From assembly GCA_028714855.1 (NCBI GenBank), contig JAQTLP010000005.1:142872-206871 (forward strand): a stretch of 64,000 nucleotides of DNA. The letters run 5' to 3'. Positions 38,143 through 46,271 of this stretch are shown one piece after another (within the stretch, counting starts at the first letter, position 1; every line of letters begins with the position of its first letter). The notes under the pieces were generated by a model. It did not search any database. It was not told where the DNA came from and worked only from the letters and a program-made list of their open reading frames with translations. A program made the position numbers and the translations under genes. This DNA is from Phycisphaerae bacterium. Lineage in GTDB: Bacteria; Planctomycetota; Phycisphaerae; Sedimentisphaerales; Anaerobacaceae.

Positions 38143-39441
38143 CTAAACTTTCTCTCCGGCCAAACTTTCAGCAGGCTCACGAAAGATTTTTGCACCGACC
38201 AGATTCAATTTTTCTTCGATTTTTTCATAGCCGCGGTCGATGTGATAAACTCTGTTGACAATTGTGGTGCCTTCAGCAACCATACCGGCGAGAACCAGCG
38301 CCGCCGACGCCCTCAGGTCAGAGGCCATTACAGGGGCGGCAATCAGTTTCTTTACACCCGCTACTATGACCGTAGGCCCTTCTTTGCGCAAATTCGCCGC
38401 CATTCGATTCAGTTCAGCGATGTGCATAAACCTGTCAGGAAAAACTTTTTCAATCACAATGCTATTACCTTTGGCAAGTGACAGAAGTGCCATAAACTGA
38501 GCCTGCAAATCGGTAGGAAAACCCGGATAAGGCTGTGTGGTAATATCAGCCGGTTTAATTGTTGAGCTTTTGCGGGCAACGACACAGCCATCGTCTGCGG
38601 CTTCGACTGTTACCCCAATACTTCTTAACCTGTCAACAACAGCCATCATATCCTCGAGCCGACAATTCTGAATATGAAGCGAGCCTGACGTTATAGCGGC
38701 AGCAACCATAAAAGTCCCGGCCTCGATTCTGTCGGGAATTACCTGATGTTCGGCCGGGGCCAACTCTTTAACTCCTTCGATAATCAGCCTGGGTGAACCG
38801 ATACCGTTTATCTTAGCACCCATTTTGGTAAGGCAGTTCGCCAAATCAACTATTTCCGGTTCGCAGGCAGCCGACTCGATAGTCGTCTTACCCTTGGCCA
38901 GTGTTGCGGCCATTAACACATTTGCCGTGCCTAATACAGTCGAGCCAAAGGGCCCGCCCATAAAAATATCTTTCCCCCTCAATCCGTTCTTAGGCGCCTC
39001 GGCGACAACATAGCCGTTTTTAAGATGGATTTTCGCGCCAAGCTCAGAAAGGCCCCGCAGATGAATGTCGATGGGCCTGTCGCCAATAGCGCATCCGCCC
39101 GGCATTGAAACCTCCACCCTGCCGCAGCGAGCAAGCAACGGGCCGAGTATGCAAACACTCGCCCGCATTCTGCGGACAATGTCATACTCGCCAACCGGAT
39201 TATCAATTGTTTCCGAATCGATGCACAAATCCCCGTTTGGTTTTCGTGTAAATCCGCAACCCAATTGGTCAAGCAGCTGGCCAAAAACGGTAATATCAGA
39301 AAGATATGGCACGGCTTTTATAACCGATTTGCCGGCAGCTAACATAGTGGCGGCCATTATCGGCAAAGAAGCGTTTTTGGAACCATTTACATTAACGGCC
39401 CCCGAAAGCCGGACAGGCCCTTCGATGCGAAATATATCCAT
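38143..39441 (-). CDS. murA: UDP-N-acetylglucosamine 1-carboxyvinyltransferase
   Basis: MurA transfers enolpyruvate from PEP to UDP-GlcNAc, the first committed step of peptidoglycan synthesis. The 432-residue protein has the catalytic Cys117 in GGCAIGDRP, so it should be fosfomycin-sensitive in principle. The Lys-Asn pair (NGSKNASLP) near residue 22 is intact. Its presence supports a peptidoglycan-containing wall, as also suggested by the L,D-transpeptidase gene at 57214. It is divergent from the CPBP protease gene. Confidence 0.95.
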   Translation of the reverse strand: MDIFRIEGPVRLSGAVNVNGSKNASLPIMAATMLAAGKSVIKAVPYLSDITVFGQLLDQLGCGFTRKPNGDLCIDSETIDNPVGEYDIVRRMRASVCILGPLLARCGRVEVSMPGGCAIGDRPIDIHLRGLSELGAKIHLKNGYVVAEAPKNGLRGKDIFMGGPFGSTVLGTANVLMAATLAKGKTTIESAACEPEIVDLANCLTKMGAKINGIGSPRLIIEGVKELAPAEHQVIPDRIEAGTFMVAAAITSGSLHIQNCRLEDMMAVVDRLRSIGVTVEAADDGCVVARKSSTIKPADITTQPYPGFPTDLQAQFMALLSLAKGNSIVIEKVFPDRFMHIAELNRMAANLRKEGPTVIVAGVKKLIAAPVMASDLRASAALVLAGMVAEGTTIVNRVYHIDRGYEKIEEKLNLVGAKIFREPAESLAGEKV

Positions 39442-39455
39442 AATCTATTTTCCCC

Positions 39456-39521
39456 CGGGCGGCACTAATTCTCAACATAAGCTAATAGACCAGACACAGA
39501 CAAAAAAATTGGTGCTGCCCG
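39456..39521. promoter_or_regulatory. Imperfect inverted repeat between murA and CPBP genes
   Basis: CGGGCGGCACTAATT at 39456-39470 and AATTGGTGCTGCCCG at 39507-39521 are complementary at 13 of 15 positions and lie 36 bp apart in the divergent promoter region. It could be an operator or a fold-back element. Confidence 0.4.
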
Positions 39522-39582
39522 AACGTTTTTGGTAATGTAGCACAAAACAGGCTTAGTTTCAAGGTTGCAAAAGTATATAACG

Positions 39583-40443
39583 ATGAATATTCCTGAGATT
39601 ATTAAATCCGCCTGCGGCGAAGTCAGCTACACAATCGCAATTGACTTCGTTATTTTCCTTGCAGGACTATTAATATTCGGCAACTGGCTGCTCAAAACAT
39701 CCTTAGGCAGAAAATCTTTATCCGATTCGGTGCCGCGCCGAAACAATATGCCTCTCTATTTGCCATTTGTTTCGCTGTTTATCTGGTTCGGGGCTGTCTC
39801 GCTCGCAACATCAGTTACAGAAAAATTTTTGCCCGCCCTGCAGGACTGGCAAAAGGCTTTCCTGGATAATCTTATCCTCTGCATTGGAGAGATAACAGCA
39901 ATAGCGGCAGTTGTTTTGCTGGCAAGAGCCAGTTTTGCCCGGCGATTAAAGGGGTTCGGGGTAAATTTCAGGACAATTCACAAAGATATTCCCGCAGCTT
40001 TGCTGAACTTGGTTTCTGTCTGGCCTCTTATAGCAGTGATGTTAATCCTGACGATGCACGTCGGCAAACTTATCATAGGGCCTGATTTTGAATTACAACC
40101 GCACGAGGAACTCGAAACGATAAGAGCATATTCGCAACTGCCGGTCAGGGCGCTGATTATCGTTACTGCCATAGCGATAGTGCCTGTGTTTGAAGAAATG
40201 CTTTTTCGCGGCCTGTTTCAAACAATGCTGCGTTCTATTTTAGCAAAACCCTGGCCATCAATTGCAATAAGCTCCGGCTTATTCGTACTGGCACATTCAA
40301 ATGCGGGACATTGGCCGGCCCTGTTTGTGCTCTCGGTGTGTATGGGTTATTCGTATGAAAAGAGCGGCTCGCTGCTGCGTCCTATCTTTATTCACGCAAT
40401 TTTCAACGCAATCAGCATCATAGGAACTTTATATAACATATAA
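39583..40443 (+). CDS. CPBP family intramembrane metalloprotease
   Basis: The 286-residue integral membrane protein, from ATG 39583, has about seven or eight hydrophobic segments. It carries the three CPBP/Abi motifs: EExxxR (FEEMLFR), FxxxH (FVLAH) and HxxxN near the C-terminus (HAIFN). These are the zinc-protease residues of the Rce1 superfamily. Bacterial members process membrane peptides or are linked to bacteriocin self-immunity, but there is no bacteriocin gene here. A TTG 18 bp upstream is also possible as a start. No partner gene is obvious. Confidence 0.85.
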   Translation: MNIPEIIKSACGEVSYTIAIDFVIFLAGLLIFGNWLLKTSLGRKSLSDSVPRRNNMPLYLPFVSLFIWFGAVSLATSVTEKFLPALQDWQKAFLDNLILCIGEITAIAAVVLLARASFARRLKGFGVNFRTIHKDIPAALLNLVSVWPLIAVMLILTMHVGKLIIGPDFELQPHEELETIRAYSQLPVRALIIVTAIAIVPVFEEMLFRGLFQTMLRSILAKPWPSIAISSGLFVLAHSNAGHWPALFVLSVCMGYSYEKSGSLLRPIFIHAIFNAISIIGTLYNI

Positions 40444-40477
40444 TGTGCAGTAAGATGCAGCAGGCCGTTATATATTT

Positions 40478-41095
40478 TCATAGTACTATAAGCAAAAGTA
40501 TAACCAGGCCGAAAGCTGTTATAATTATTCCTGAAACTTTATTAAACATGGTCAACTTATCTAAGCTTATCTTTCCATGAAGGATACCAGCTATACCGCA
40601 AAGCATAACCCACCAAAGAGCTGAGCCGGTAAATACACCCGCAACCGACAAACCAACGGAAATATAACGTGCGCTCGAAGTTAACGTGCCTAAACCGGCA
40701 AATACCGCTGCAAAAACGAGAATCGTAACAGGGCTTGTAATCGCAAGCAAAAAGGTCGACCCGTAATTACCAATATGAGTGGGTACATTGGCTGAAGAAC
40801 CCTGTCCAGCCGACTTTGACAGAAAAGTCTTAATTCCAAGGTAACAAAGAAAAAGACCGCCAAAGAGCCGAATCCATAGCTGCTTTTCAACTAAAAATGT
40901 CGAGATAACCGTAAGGCCCAAAGCGGCAATCAAGCCGTATATGGCATCGGCGGTAGCGGCTCCAAGCCCTGAAACCAGGCCGTGCATTTTCCCCTCACTC
41001 AAAGTCCGCTGTATACACAGCAACCCGACCGGTCCAACGGGTGTGGCAACCAGGAACCCAACAATAAGGCCTTTTAAAAATATATCAGCAGCCAT
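40478..41095 (-). CDS. LysE/RhtB family amino acid exporter
   Basis: The 205-residue protein has six hydrophobic segments and the family's N-terminal signature (GFLVATPVGPVGLLCIQRTL). These inner-membrane proteins export amino acids or related metabolites. The start is ATG 41095, giving the MAADIF N-terminus, 7 bp after the dapB stop; a longer frame back to 41158 would lie inside dapB. Co-transcription with dapB, a lysine-pathway gene, makes a basic amino acid or diaminopimelate-related substrate plausible but unproven. Confidence 0.85.
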   Translation of the reverse strand: MAADIFLKGLIVGFLVATPVGPVGLLCIQRTLSEGKMHGLVSGLGAATADAIYGLIAALGLTVISTFLVEKQLWIRLFGGLFLCYLGIKTFLSKSAGQGSSANVPTHIGNYGSTFLLAITSPVTILVFAAVFAGLGTLTSSARYISVGLSVAGVFTGSALWWVMLCGIAGILHGKISLDKLTMFNKVSGIIITAFGLVILLLIVL

Positions 41096-41102
41096 TTTAT
41101 AT

Positions 41103-41900
41103 TTAACCAATTCCAAGGACGTCGGCCATCGAGTAAAGTCCGGGCTTTTTTCCAACAAGCCACCGTGCCGCCCGCAACGCCCCTGCCGCGAAAGTGTCCC
41201 TGCTATGCGCAGTATGGTTCAGAGTTACCGTTTCGCCGAGCGTGCTGAAGATTGCCGAGTGGATACCAACAACGTCTCCTGCACGTACGGCGTGCATGCC
41301 GATAGCGCCTTTCTGTCTAATGGTGTCTTTGCCGCTTCTGCCGTGAACGAGACAATCGGGGAATTTTTTTCCGGTCGCCTTGCAGATATTCTCAGCCAAT
41401 GTCAGGGCTGAGCCGCTCGGAGCATCTTTTTTGAATCGATGGTGCTGCTCGATTATTTCCGTATCATACTCGTCGCCAAGCATCGAAGCAACTTTACCAA
41501 CCAGCGAGAACAAAACGTTCATCCCTATACTCATATTAGTTCCATATATAACAGGGATTTTCGCCGAGGCGGTCTTTATTTTTTCACGCTGTTTCTCGGT
41601 CAGACCTGTAGTGCCCAACACCAACGCGGCACCGCCTTTAAGACAGTAATCAATAGTACCATCCGCCGCTGCAGGCTGCGAGAAATCGATGGCCACGTCG
41701 GCACCGGCCGAGTAGGCACTATCCAGCTTAACATTTATCGGCCCTGCTGACGCCGCAAGACCGGCATCTTTACCTATATCAGGATGACCTTTTGTTTCAA
41801 CTGCTGCAATAATATCAAACCATCCAGCGTCTATATTCAGTGAAATGATGCGCCTGCCCATCCGACCGGCAGCACCGACTATTATCAGTTTAGGACGCAT
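41103..41900 (-). CDS. dapB: 4-hydroxy-tetrahydrodipicolinate reductase
   Basis: DapB reduces hydroxy-tetrahydrodipicolinate in the lysine/diaminopimelate pathway, supplying the cell-wall crosslinker and lysine. The 265-residue protein has the NAD(P)-binding GAAGRMGRR motif at the N-terminus. The catalytic His pair and Lys are in EQHHRFKKDAPSGSAL, and GTTGL is in the second half of the Rossmann domain. It is followed 7 bp later by a LysE-type exporter on the same strand. Confidence 0.94.
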   Translation of the reverse strand: MRPKLIIVGAAGRMGRRIISLNIDAGWFDIIAAVETKGHPDIGKDAGLAASAGPINVKLDSAYSAGADVAIDFSQPAAADGTIDYCLKGGAALVLGTTGLTEKQREKIKTASAKIPVIYGTNMSIGMNVLFSLVGKVASMLGDEYDTEIIEQHHRFKKDAPSGSALTLAENICKATGKKFPDCLVHGRSGKDTIRQKGAIGMHAVRAGDVVGIHSAIFSTLGETVTLNHTAHSRDTFAAGALRAARWLVGKKPGLYSMADVLGIG

Positions 41901-41986
41901 TTTCGAGCTCCTTAATAAGCGTTTTGGATGAGAATTGAACTAACGTAACAAACAGGGCGTATATTTGCAAGACCAAAGGATTACAG

Positions 41987-42022
41987 TTGACTATTTCGTC
42001 CGGCCGGTTATAAAATAACCGG
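41987..42022 (+). promoter_or_regulatory. Promoter with palindrome over the -10, glycine-zipper lipoprotein gene
   Basis: TTGACT (41987-41992) and TATAAA (42009-42014), spaced 16 bp, form a plausible promoter. The -10 lies inside a perfect palindrome, CCGGTTAT-aaa-ATAACCGG (42004-42022), a likely operator or a leader hairpin. Confidence 0.5.
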
Positions 42023-42064
42023 TACTATAGTAAAATATATTTTTAGATTTGATGGAGGTATAAA

Positions 42065-42520
42065 ATGGTTAAAAGTTTAGTGACAACTCTAATTATAGCT
42101 GTTATGGGCGTAGGGCTGGCATTTACTTGCGGCTGTGAAAGCGACGCACAAACTGGCGCCCTTATCGGCACGGCGGCCGGCGCCGGTGTCGGCCAGGCAA
42201 TAGGCCATAATACGCAATCAACGCTGATTGGTGCAGGAGTAGGCGCAGCAGGCGGCTATATGATAGGCAACGAATCGGACAAGAAAAAAACAAAAGCCGA
42301 AATGCAAAGTCTCCAACAGCAAAATATGCAACTGCAACAGCAAAATGCACAAGTACAGCAGGAAATGAGCACCGTTACTATCAACGTCACCAACAGCAAC
42401 GGCTCCATTTCTCCCGTAACTCTGAGGAAGCAAGGTGTTGTTTACATCGGCCCAAGAGGCGAAACATATACGACCCTGCCGACACAAGAACAGCTAAAAC
42501 AGGCGGGATACGGTTTTTAA
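42065..42520 (+). CDS. Glycine-zipper outer-membrane lipoprotein
   Basis: The 151-residue protein has a lipoprotein signal ending in TCGC. A glycine-zipper two-helix segment follows (residues about 33-75, GALIGTAAGAGVGQAIG and GAGVGAAGGYMIG). Next come a Gln-rich coiled coil (QQQNMQLQQQN) and a small C-terminal strand domain. Such proteins (SlyB/Pcp-like) sit in the outer membrane and respond to envelope stress or help its integrity. GGAGG precedes the ATG at a normal distance. It has its own promoter with a palindrome. Confidence 0.78.
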   Translation: MVKSLVTTLIIAVMGVGLAFTCGCESDAQTGALIGTAAGAGVGQAIGHNTQSTLIGAGVGAAGGYMIGNESDKKKTKAEMQSLQQQNMQLQQQNAQVQQEMSTVTINVTNSNGSISPVTLRKQGVVYIGPRGETYTTLPTQEQLKQAGYGF

Positions 42521-42536
42521 AGATTGGTTAAATGGT

Positions 42537-42570
42537 AATTGGTAACTGGGGATTCAACCAGTTACCAATT
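42537..42570. terminator. Perfect 13-bp hairpin between convergent genes
   Basis: AATTGGTAACTGG and CCAGTTACCAATT pair perfectly around an 8-nt loop, 17 bp after the lipoprotein stop and close to the end of the convergent TIM-barrel gene. No T-run follows. It may be a bidirectional terminator or a member of the GGTAACTGG micro-repeat family also seen near 8130 and 36370. Confidence 0.5.
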
Positions 42571-42573
42571 CCG

Positions 42574-43374
42574 CTATGTGGGGTTATAAATAGCCTCTGC
42601 GTAACCGGGCTGTTTTTGGGGCCGATTAGGCCATTTCAATACACCAAATAAAAAGTCGCTTGCCTGCCGCAGCATCACGGGCGGCATAGGCGGGCACATC
42701 TCAAATGAACCTATTACATCATTGTCGTAGTTGCTTAAAACATCCAACAGATACTCCCAATTTTTACGGGCTATACCGCCTCGCACGCCGGGCGGCTCAT
42801 GGTCGTCCGCGTGGCCGTAATTGTCACTCAGATGCAAATGGGCCACCCTCTCGCTCAGCTCATCCACATACTGCTTGAAAGCAAATTCACGATCCAGACT
42901 GGCATAGCCGATATCGAGGCAATACCAAATAGATTCAAACTTTTCACCAATCTGTTTGAGCGCCGACAATCGGCCGGTTTCGAGGCACAACTTTACATTA
43001 TTAAGCTCGGCCAGCTTGACTACTTCTTCGGCAAAAGCATAATCGTCGGGCCCCGGGGCATTCGGAATACCCAAACTTTTGAAGTCGGCCACGATATTTG
43101 CTCCGAGCAGTTTGGCGCATCCGATTTGCTCATCCCACTTTTCTAATGTGGGCACGTCGTTACGGGAACGCATAGAGACCAGCATACCTTCAGTAGCCTC
43201 AGCAAGTCTGGACCAATTACGTCTCTCATAACGGCAGTCACTTTGACCTTTTATATGAGGCCATAGCTCCACCCCGAAACCGCAAGACTTCAAGAATTGA
43301 CATTCCTGCTCAAAAGAGAGGTGATGCTCCTGCCCCCAAAATAACATCGTTGAAACAACATATCTAATCCGCAT
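42574..43374 (-). CDS. TIM-barrel sugar isomerase/epimerase-like protein
   Basis: The 266-residue protein has the xylose-isomerase-like TIM-barrel (AP endonuclease 2) layout. It begins IRYVVSTMLFWG, with a mid-protein acidic motif (KLCLETGR) and a metal-ligand pattern (AHLHLSDNYGHADDHEPPG), and ends with a conserved EMCPP. These give the Glu/Asp/His ligands for a divalent metal. Substrates in this superfamily are sugars, sugar phosphates, inositol derivatives or abasic DNA; the sugar-type subgroup is more likely. Its neighbours give no pathway. Confidence 0.72.
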   Translation of the reverse strand: MRIRYVVSTMLFWGQEHHLSFEQECQFLKSCGFGVELWPHIKGQSDCRYERRNWSRLAEATEGMLVSMRSRNDVPTLEKWDEQIGCAKLLGANIVADFKSLGIPNAPGPDDYAFAEEVVKLAELNNVKLCLETGRLSALKQIGEKFESIWYCLDIGYASLDREFAFKQYVDELSERVAHLHLSDNYGHADDHEPPGVRGGIARKNWEYLLDVLSNYDNDVIGSFEMCPPMPPVMLRQASDFLFGVLKWPNRPQKQPGYAEAIYNPT

Positions 43375-43491
43375 TACGCCATCTCCATCTTACGGCCTAT
43401 AAAGTATGCTCTCCCCATGTTTCCATATGCCGAGAGACATCCCAAAGCATATATAATATCGATTAAAAACAAACGGAGCTTTAGGCTCAAC

Positions 43492-43510
43492 CCCTTCGAC
43501 AAGCTCAGGG
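43492..43510. repeat. REP-like palindrome CCTTCGAC/AGCTCAGG type
   Basis: This is the common intergenic palindrome CCCTTCGACAAGCTCAGGG. A related copy is at 28086-28107. Confidence 0.6.
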
Positions 43511-43680
43511 CAGACAAAGGCGCGTTTTCCTGAATTAGGAGCCGGCAACCCTGATTTTAACCGCCTTAAGACGTCTCTAAGCGAAGAAAAACCGCTTTCC
43601 GCATAACGTCTTTGTCCAATAATAAATATAAATTTACGCCGGTGAAACAGCCGGAAGCAGTTAATATAGAAAAATTTATA

Positions 43681-43708
43681 TTGCAAAATCTGCTAATATT
43701 GTTAGAAT
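43681..43708 (+). promoter_or_regulatory. Promoter of rpmE
   Basis: TTGCAA and TAGAAT are 16 bp apart, 26 bp upstream of the ATG, and an AGGAG lies between the -10 and the start. Confidence 0.55.
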
Positions 43709-43733
43709 TCCTCGTTTTAGGAGCATTTTAGTT

Positions 43734-43955
43734 ATGAAGAAAGATATACATCCAAAATATCAAAAGGTAGTGGTTCATTGCGGCTGCGGGAGTACATTCG
43801 AGACTTTCAGCACAGCAGAAGAAATACACGCCGAAATCTGTTCGATGTGCCATCCATTCTATACAGGCAAGCAGAAATTCGTCGATACCGCGGGACGGAT
43901 AGAGCGGTTCCAAAAGAAATACGGCAAAGATTACTTCAAGAAAAAAGAAAAATAA
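43734..43955 (+). CDS. rpmE: 50S ribosomal protein L31, zinc-binding form
   Basis: L31 bridges the two ribosomal subunits near the central protuberance. The 73-residue protein begins [12 protein letters not shown], typical of bacterial L31, and carries the four zinc cysteines: Cys16, Cys18, Cys37 and Cys40 (CGC...CSMC). The last ten residues are Lys-rich. It is followed by prfA, release factor 1, about 100 bp downstream on the same strand, a common pairing. Confidence 0.93.
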   Translation: MKKDIHPKYQKVVVHCGCGSTFETFSTAEEIHAEICSMCHPFYTGKQKFVDTAGRIERFQKKYGKDYFKKKEK

Positions 43956-44056
43956 CAGCCGGCTTTCCAGTTATAATGGCATTTAGCGTTTAGTTTTCTT
44001 CCCGTTATTTTTATCCGCCTTACGCCCGGCGGATTTACCTTCGCAGGACCGTCTCT

Positions 44057-45145
44057 ATGGCTGAAGAAAAAAGCACTCTCATGGCAAAACTCGATGCAAT
44101 CGAGCTCCGCTACAGCGAAATCGAAAAGCAAATTGCCGACCCGGCAATCACAAGCGATTCAGTAAAGCTGATTGCGCTTGCCAAAGAGCAGGGAAAACTG
44201 AAAACAACCGTCGCTAAATATCGCGAATACAAGAAAACCATCTCCAGCCTGGAAGAAGCCGAACACATATTAAGAGACGCCACCGCGGACGAAGATTTCA
44301 AAAATCTGGCAAAAGAAGAAATCAGTCCGCTCGAAGCCAAAAAGAAAGCGCTTCTCGAAGAAATGCAAAATATTCTCCTGTCGGGCGATGATATGGGTAT
44401 CGACTCAATCATAATGGAAATACGCGCAGGCACCGGCGGCGAAGAAGCCGCCTTGTTCGCACGCGATTTATACAATATGTACACAAAATACGCTGAGGGG
44501 CGCAAGTGGAAAATCGAACATCTTAGTTTTAGCCCGGCAGAAATGGGCGGCTTTCGCGAAGTTATATTCAGCGTGAAAGGCCGGGGAGTATGGTCCGAAT
44601 TAGGGTATGAATGCGGCGGGCATCGCGTTCAGCGCGTGCCAGAAACCGAAGCGCAGGGAAGGATTCACACTTCCGCCGCAACAGTAGCGGTATTACCCGA
44701 GCCGGAAGAACTTGATATCCCGATTGCCGAAAGCGATGTCATTGAACATGTATGCAGGTCGGGCGGGCCGGGCGGACAAAGCGTTAACAAGCTTAACAGC
44801 GCGATTAAACTCGAACATATACCAACAGGAATTACCGTCAGCATGCAGGAGGATAAAAGCCAGCATAAAAACCGTGCCAAGGCATGGCGGCTCCTCAGGA
44901 GCAGGGTTTACGAACACTACCAGAGCAAAAAACGAGCACAGCGCGATTCACAGCGCAAAATTATGATCGGCTCAGGCGACAGGTCTGAAAAAATAAGAAC
45001 ATATAACTTCCCGCAAAATCGCGTCACCGACCACAGAATAAACTTGTCGCTTTACAACCTCGACAAAATAACAGCCGGTGATATGGATGAACTTATTGCT
45101 GCACTGAAAGAGCACGACAGACAGCAACGGCTGAAAAACCTGTAA
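44057..45145 (+). CDS. prfA: Peptide chain release factor 1
   Basis: RF1 reads UAA and UAG and triggers peptide release on the ribosome. The 362-residue protein has the catalytic GGQ motif at 239-241. The stop-codon reading segment is RVPETEAQGR, with PET at 195-197 in place of the usual P-x-T anticodon-like tripeptide; this is consistent with RF1 and excludes RF2 (SPF). Length and domain layout are normal. It lies downstream of rpmE. Confidence 0.94.
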   Translation: MAEEKSTLMAKLDAIELRYSEIEKQIADPAITSDSVKLIALAKEQGKLKTTVAKYREYKKTISSLEEAEHILRDATADEDFKNLAKEEISPLEAKKKALLEEMQNILLSGDDMGIDSIIMEIRAGTGGEEAALFARDLYNMYTKYAEGRKWKIEHLSFSPAEMGGFREVIFSVKGRGVWSELGYECGGHRVQRVPETEAQGRIHTSAATVAVLPEPEELDIPIAESDVIEHVCRSGGPGGQSVNKLNSAIKLEHIPTGITVSMQEDKSQHKNRAKAWRLLRSRVYEHYQSKKRAQRDSQRKIMIGSGDRSEKIRTYNFPQNRVTDHRINLSLYNLDKITAGDMDELIAALKEHDRQQRLKNL

Positions 45146-45212
45146 CGATTATTAAGAATTACATGGAAAACTGGTGACAGGAGGTCTGTATTCAATAGAC
45201 CAGTGTGCCTGA

Positions 45213-45980
45213 TTACTTTTCTTTCAGTATCTCTTTCCGGAGAATATTCTTGAATCTCCCTTTGCTCACGTAACGATCCGACAGCAGTCGCCCGTTCCAC
45301 ACCAGACTGAAAACACCGTAATAAGATGGCGCGTTTTGTGCTTCGCGTGCACTGTTGAGCACGGTAACCTTCAGTTTCAGGCCGTGTTCGGCCGCCATTT
45401 CCGACAGGTCGTTTACGGACTTGGGCAGCATAGGGCATTGGGCGGAATACACAATGTGCAGGCCACGGTACTTTGCCAGGTTGCCGCTGATGTCGCGGAA
45501 GTGTGGCTCAGGACCTTTTTTCAGGCGGTGAACAACTAACTGGAATCTATCGGCCGCACCTATCTGCCGGAATCCATTCTTGAGAAACACTTGCTTACCT
45601 GCCATCCAGGATCCGTCACTCACCATGGCCGCCACGCCTATGGCACCTACCTGCCGAGCTTCCTCCAGGCAGGCCCGGATCAACCAACTGCCGAGCCCGC
45701 CCACCTTCTGTCCTTTGGGATATACCCACAGGCAATGCACAAACAGCCAGCCTTTGGCGTCCACCGGCCGCCACGCGTATTCGCCCGGCACATATTCAAG
45801 GAAGGCCAGTGGCTTGCCCCTTTCATCACGGAATAGCAACAAGCGTAAGCCTTCGGCAAAGCGCTTTCTTAGCCATTCGATTTTGGGCTGATAGCCTTGG
45901 TTCTTTGGATCGGTGAGGCAACCGATGCCGCAATCCGGCAAGTTTTCGGGGCCAACTTTTTCCGGCGTTATCTTATCCAT
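45213..45980 (-). CDS. GNAT acetyltransferase with C-terminal YoaP-like domain
   Basis: The 255-residue protein has an N-terminal GNAT acetyl-CoA fold. A central strand runs into KGQKVGGLGSWLIRACLEEARQ, matching the R/QxxGxG/A acetyl-CoA motif, though with Q-K-V-G-G. Its C-terminal ~90 residues (HIVYSAQCPMLPKSV, YYGVFSLVWNGRLLSDR) resemble the thioredoxin-like tail of Bacillus YoaP. The single Cys in SAQCP lacks the second Cys of a redox pair. The substrate is unknown. It is convergent with prfA. Confidence 0.75.
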   Translation of the reverse strand: MDKITPEKVGPENLPDCGIGCLTDPKNQGYQPKIEWLRKRFAEGLRLLLFRDERGKPLAFLEYVPGEYAWRPVDAKGWLFVHCLWVYPKGQKVGGLGSWLIRACLEEARQVGAIGVAAMVSDGSWMAGKQVFLKNGFRQIGAADRFQLVVHRLKKGPEPHFRDISGNLAKYRGLHIVYSAQCPMLPKSVNDLSEMAAEHGLKLKVTVLNSAREAQNAPSYYGVFSLVWNGRLLSDRYVSKGRFKNILRKEILKEK

Positions 45981-46271
45981 TCGTAGCTATTTACTGAGTT
46001 TGCACTGTACTGTAGTGAAGTCACCCTCAATACAAAACCAACTACAAAGTACGATCATGCCGCCGTCAAGCTTATAGTCCAATGTAAATCCGCTGCATTA
46101 GTACTAACTCTACAATATAAACCGGGATTTCCAAGAAAAAACTATGACAAAATATAGTGTGTTATTACTTCACTGGTGGCGGTTAGGCGAAGATTCATTT
46201 GCGAATTTGATGGTTATCGTATATCGTAGTAGTTTGAAAGCTTATTGGAATATTTTAAGGTCGGATTGGAT

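Larger units (their letters stand above)
43375..43733. other. Intergenic region upstream of rpmE with REP element and promoter
   Basis: No gene is supported. A short minus-strand frame (43390-43686) reads through the REP palindrome and is rejected. The region holds the REP at 43492-43510 and, at the right end, the rpmE promoter: TTGCAA (43681-43686) and TAGAAT (43703-43708), 16 bp apart. Confidence 0.6.

Noticed and set aside
43390..43686. A 98-residue minus-strand frame upstream of rpmE
   Set aside because: It reads through a REP palindrome and the rpmE promoter; no conserved domain is seen.
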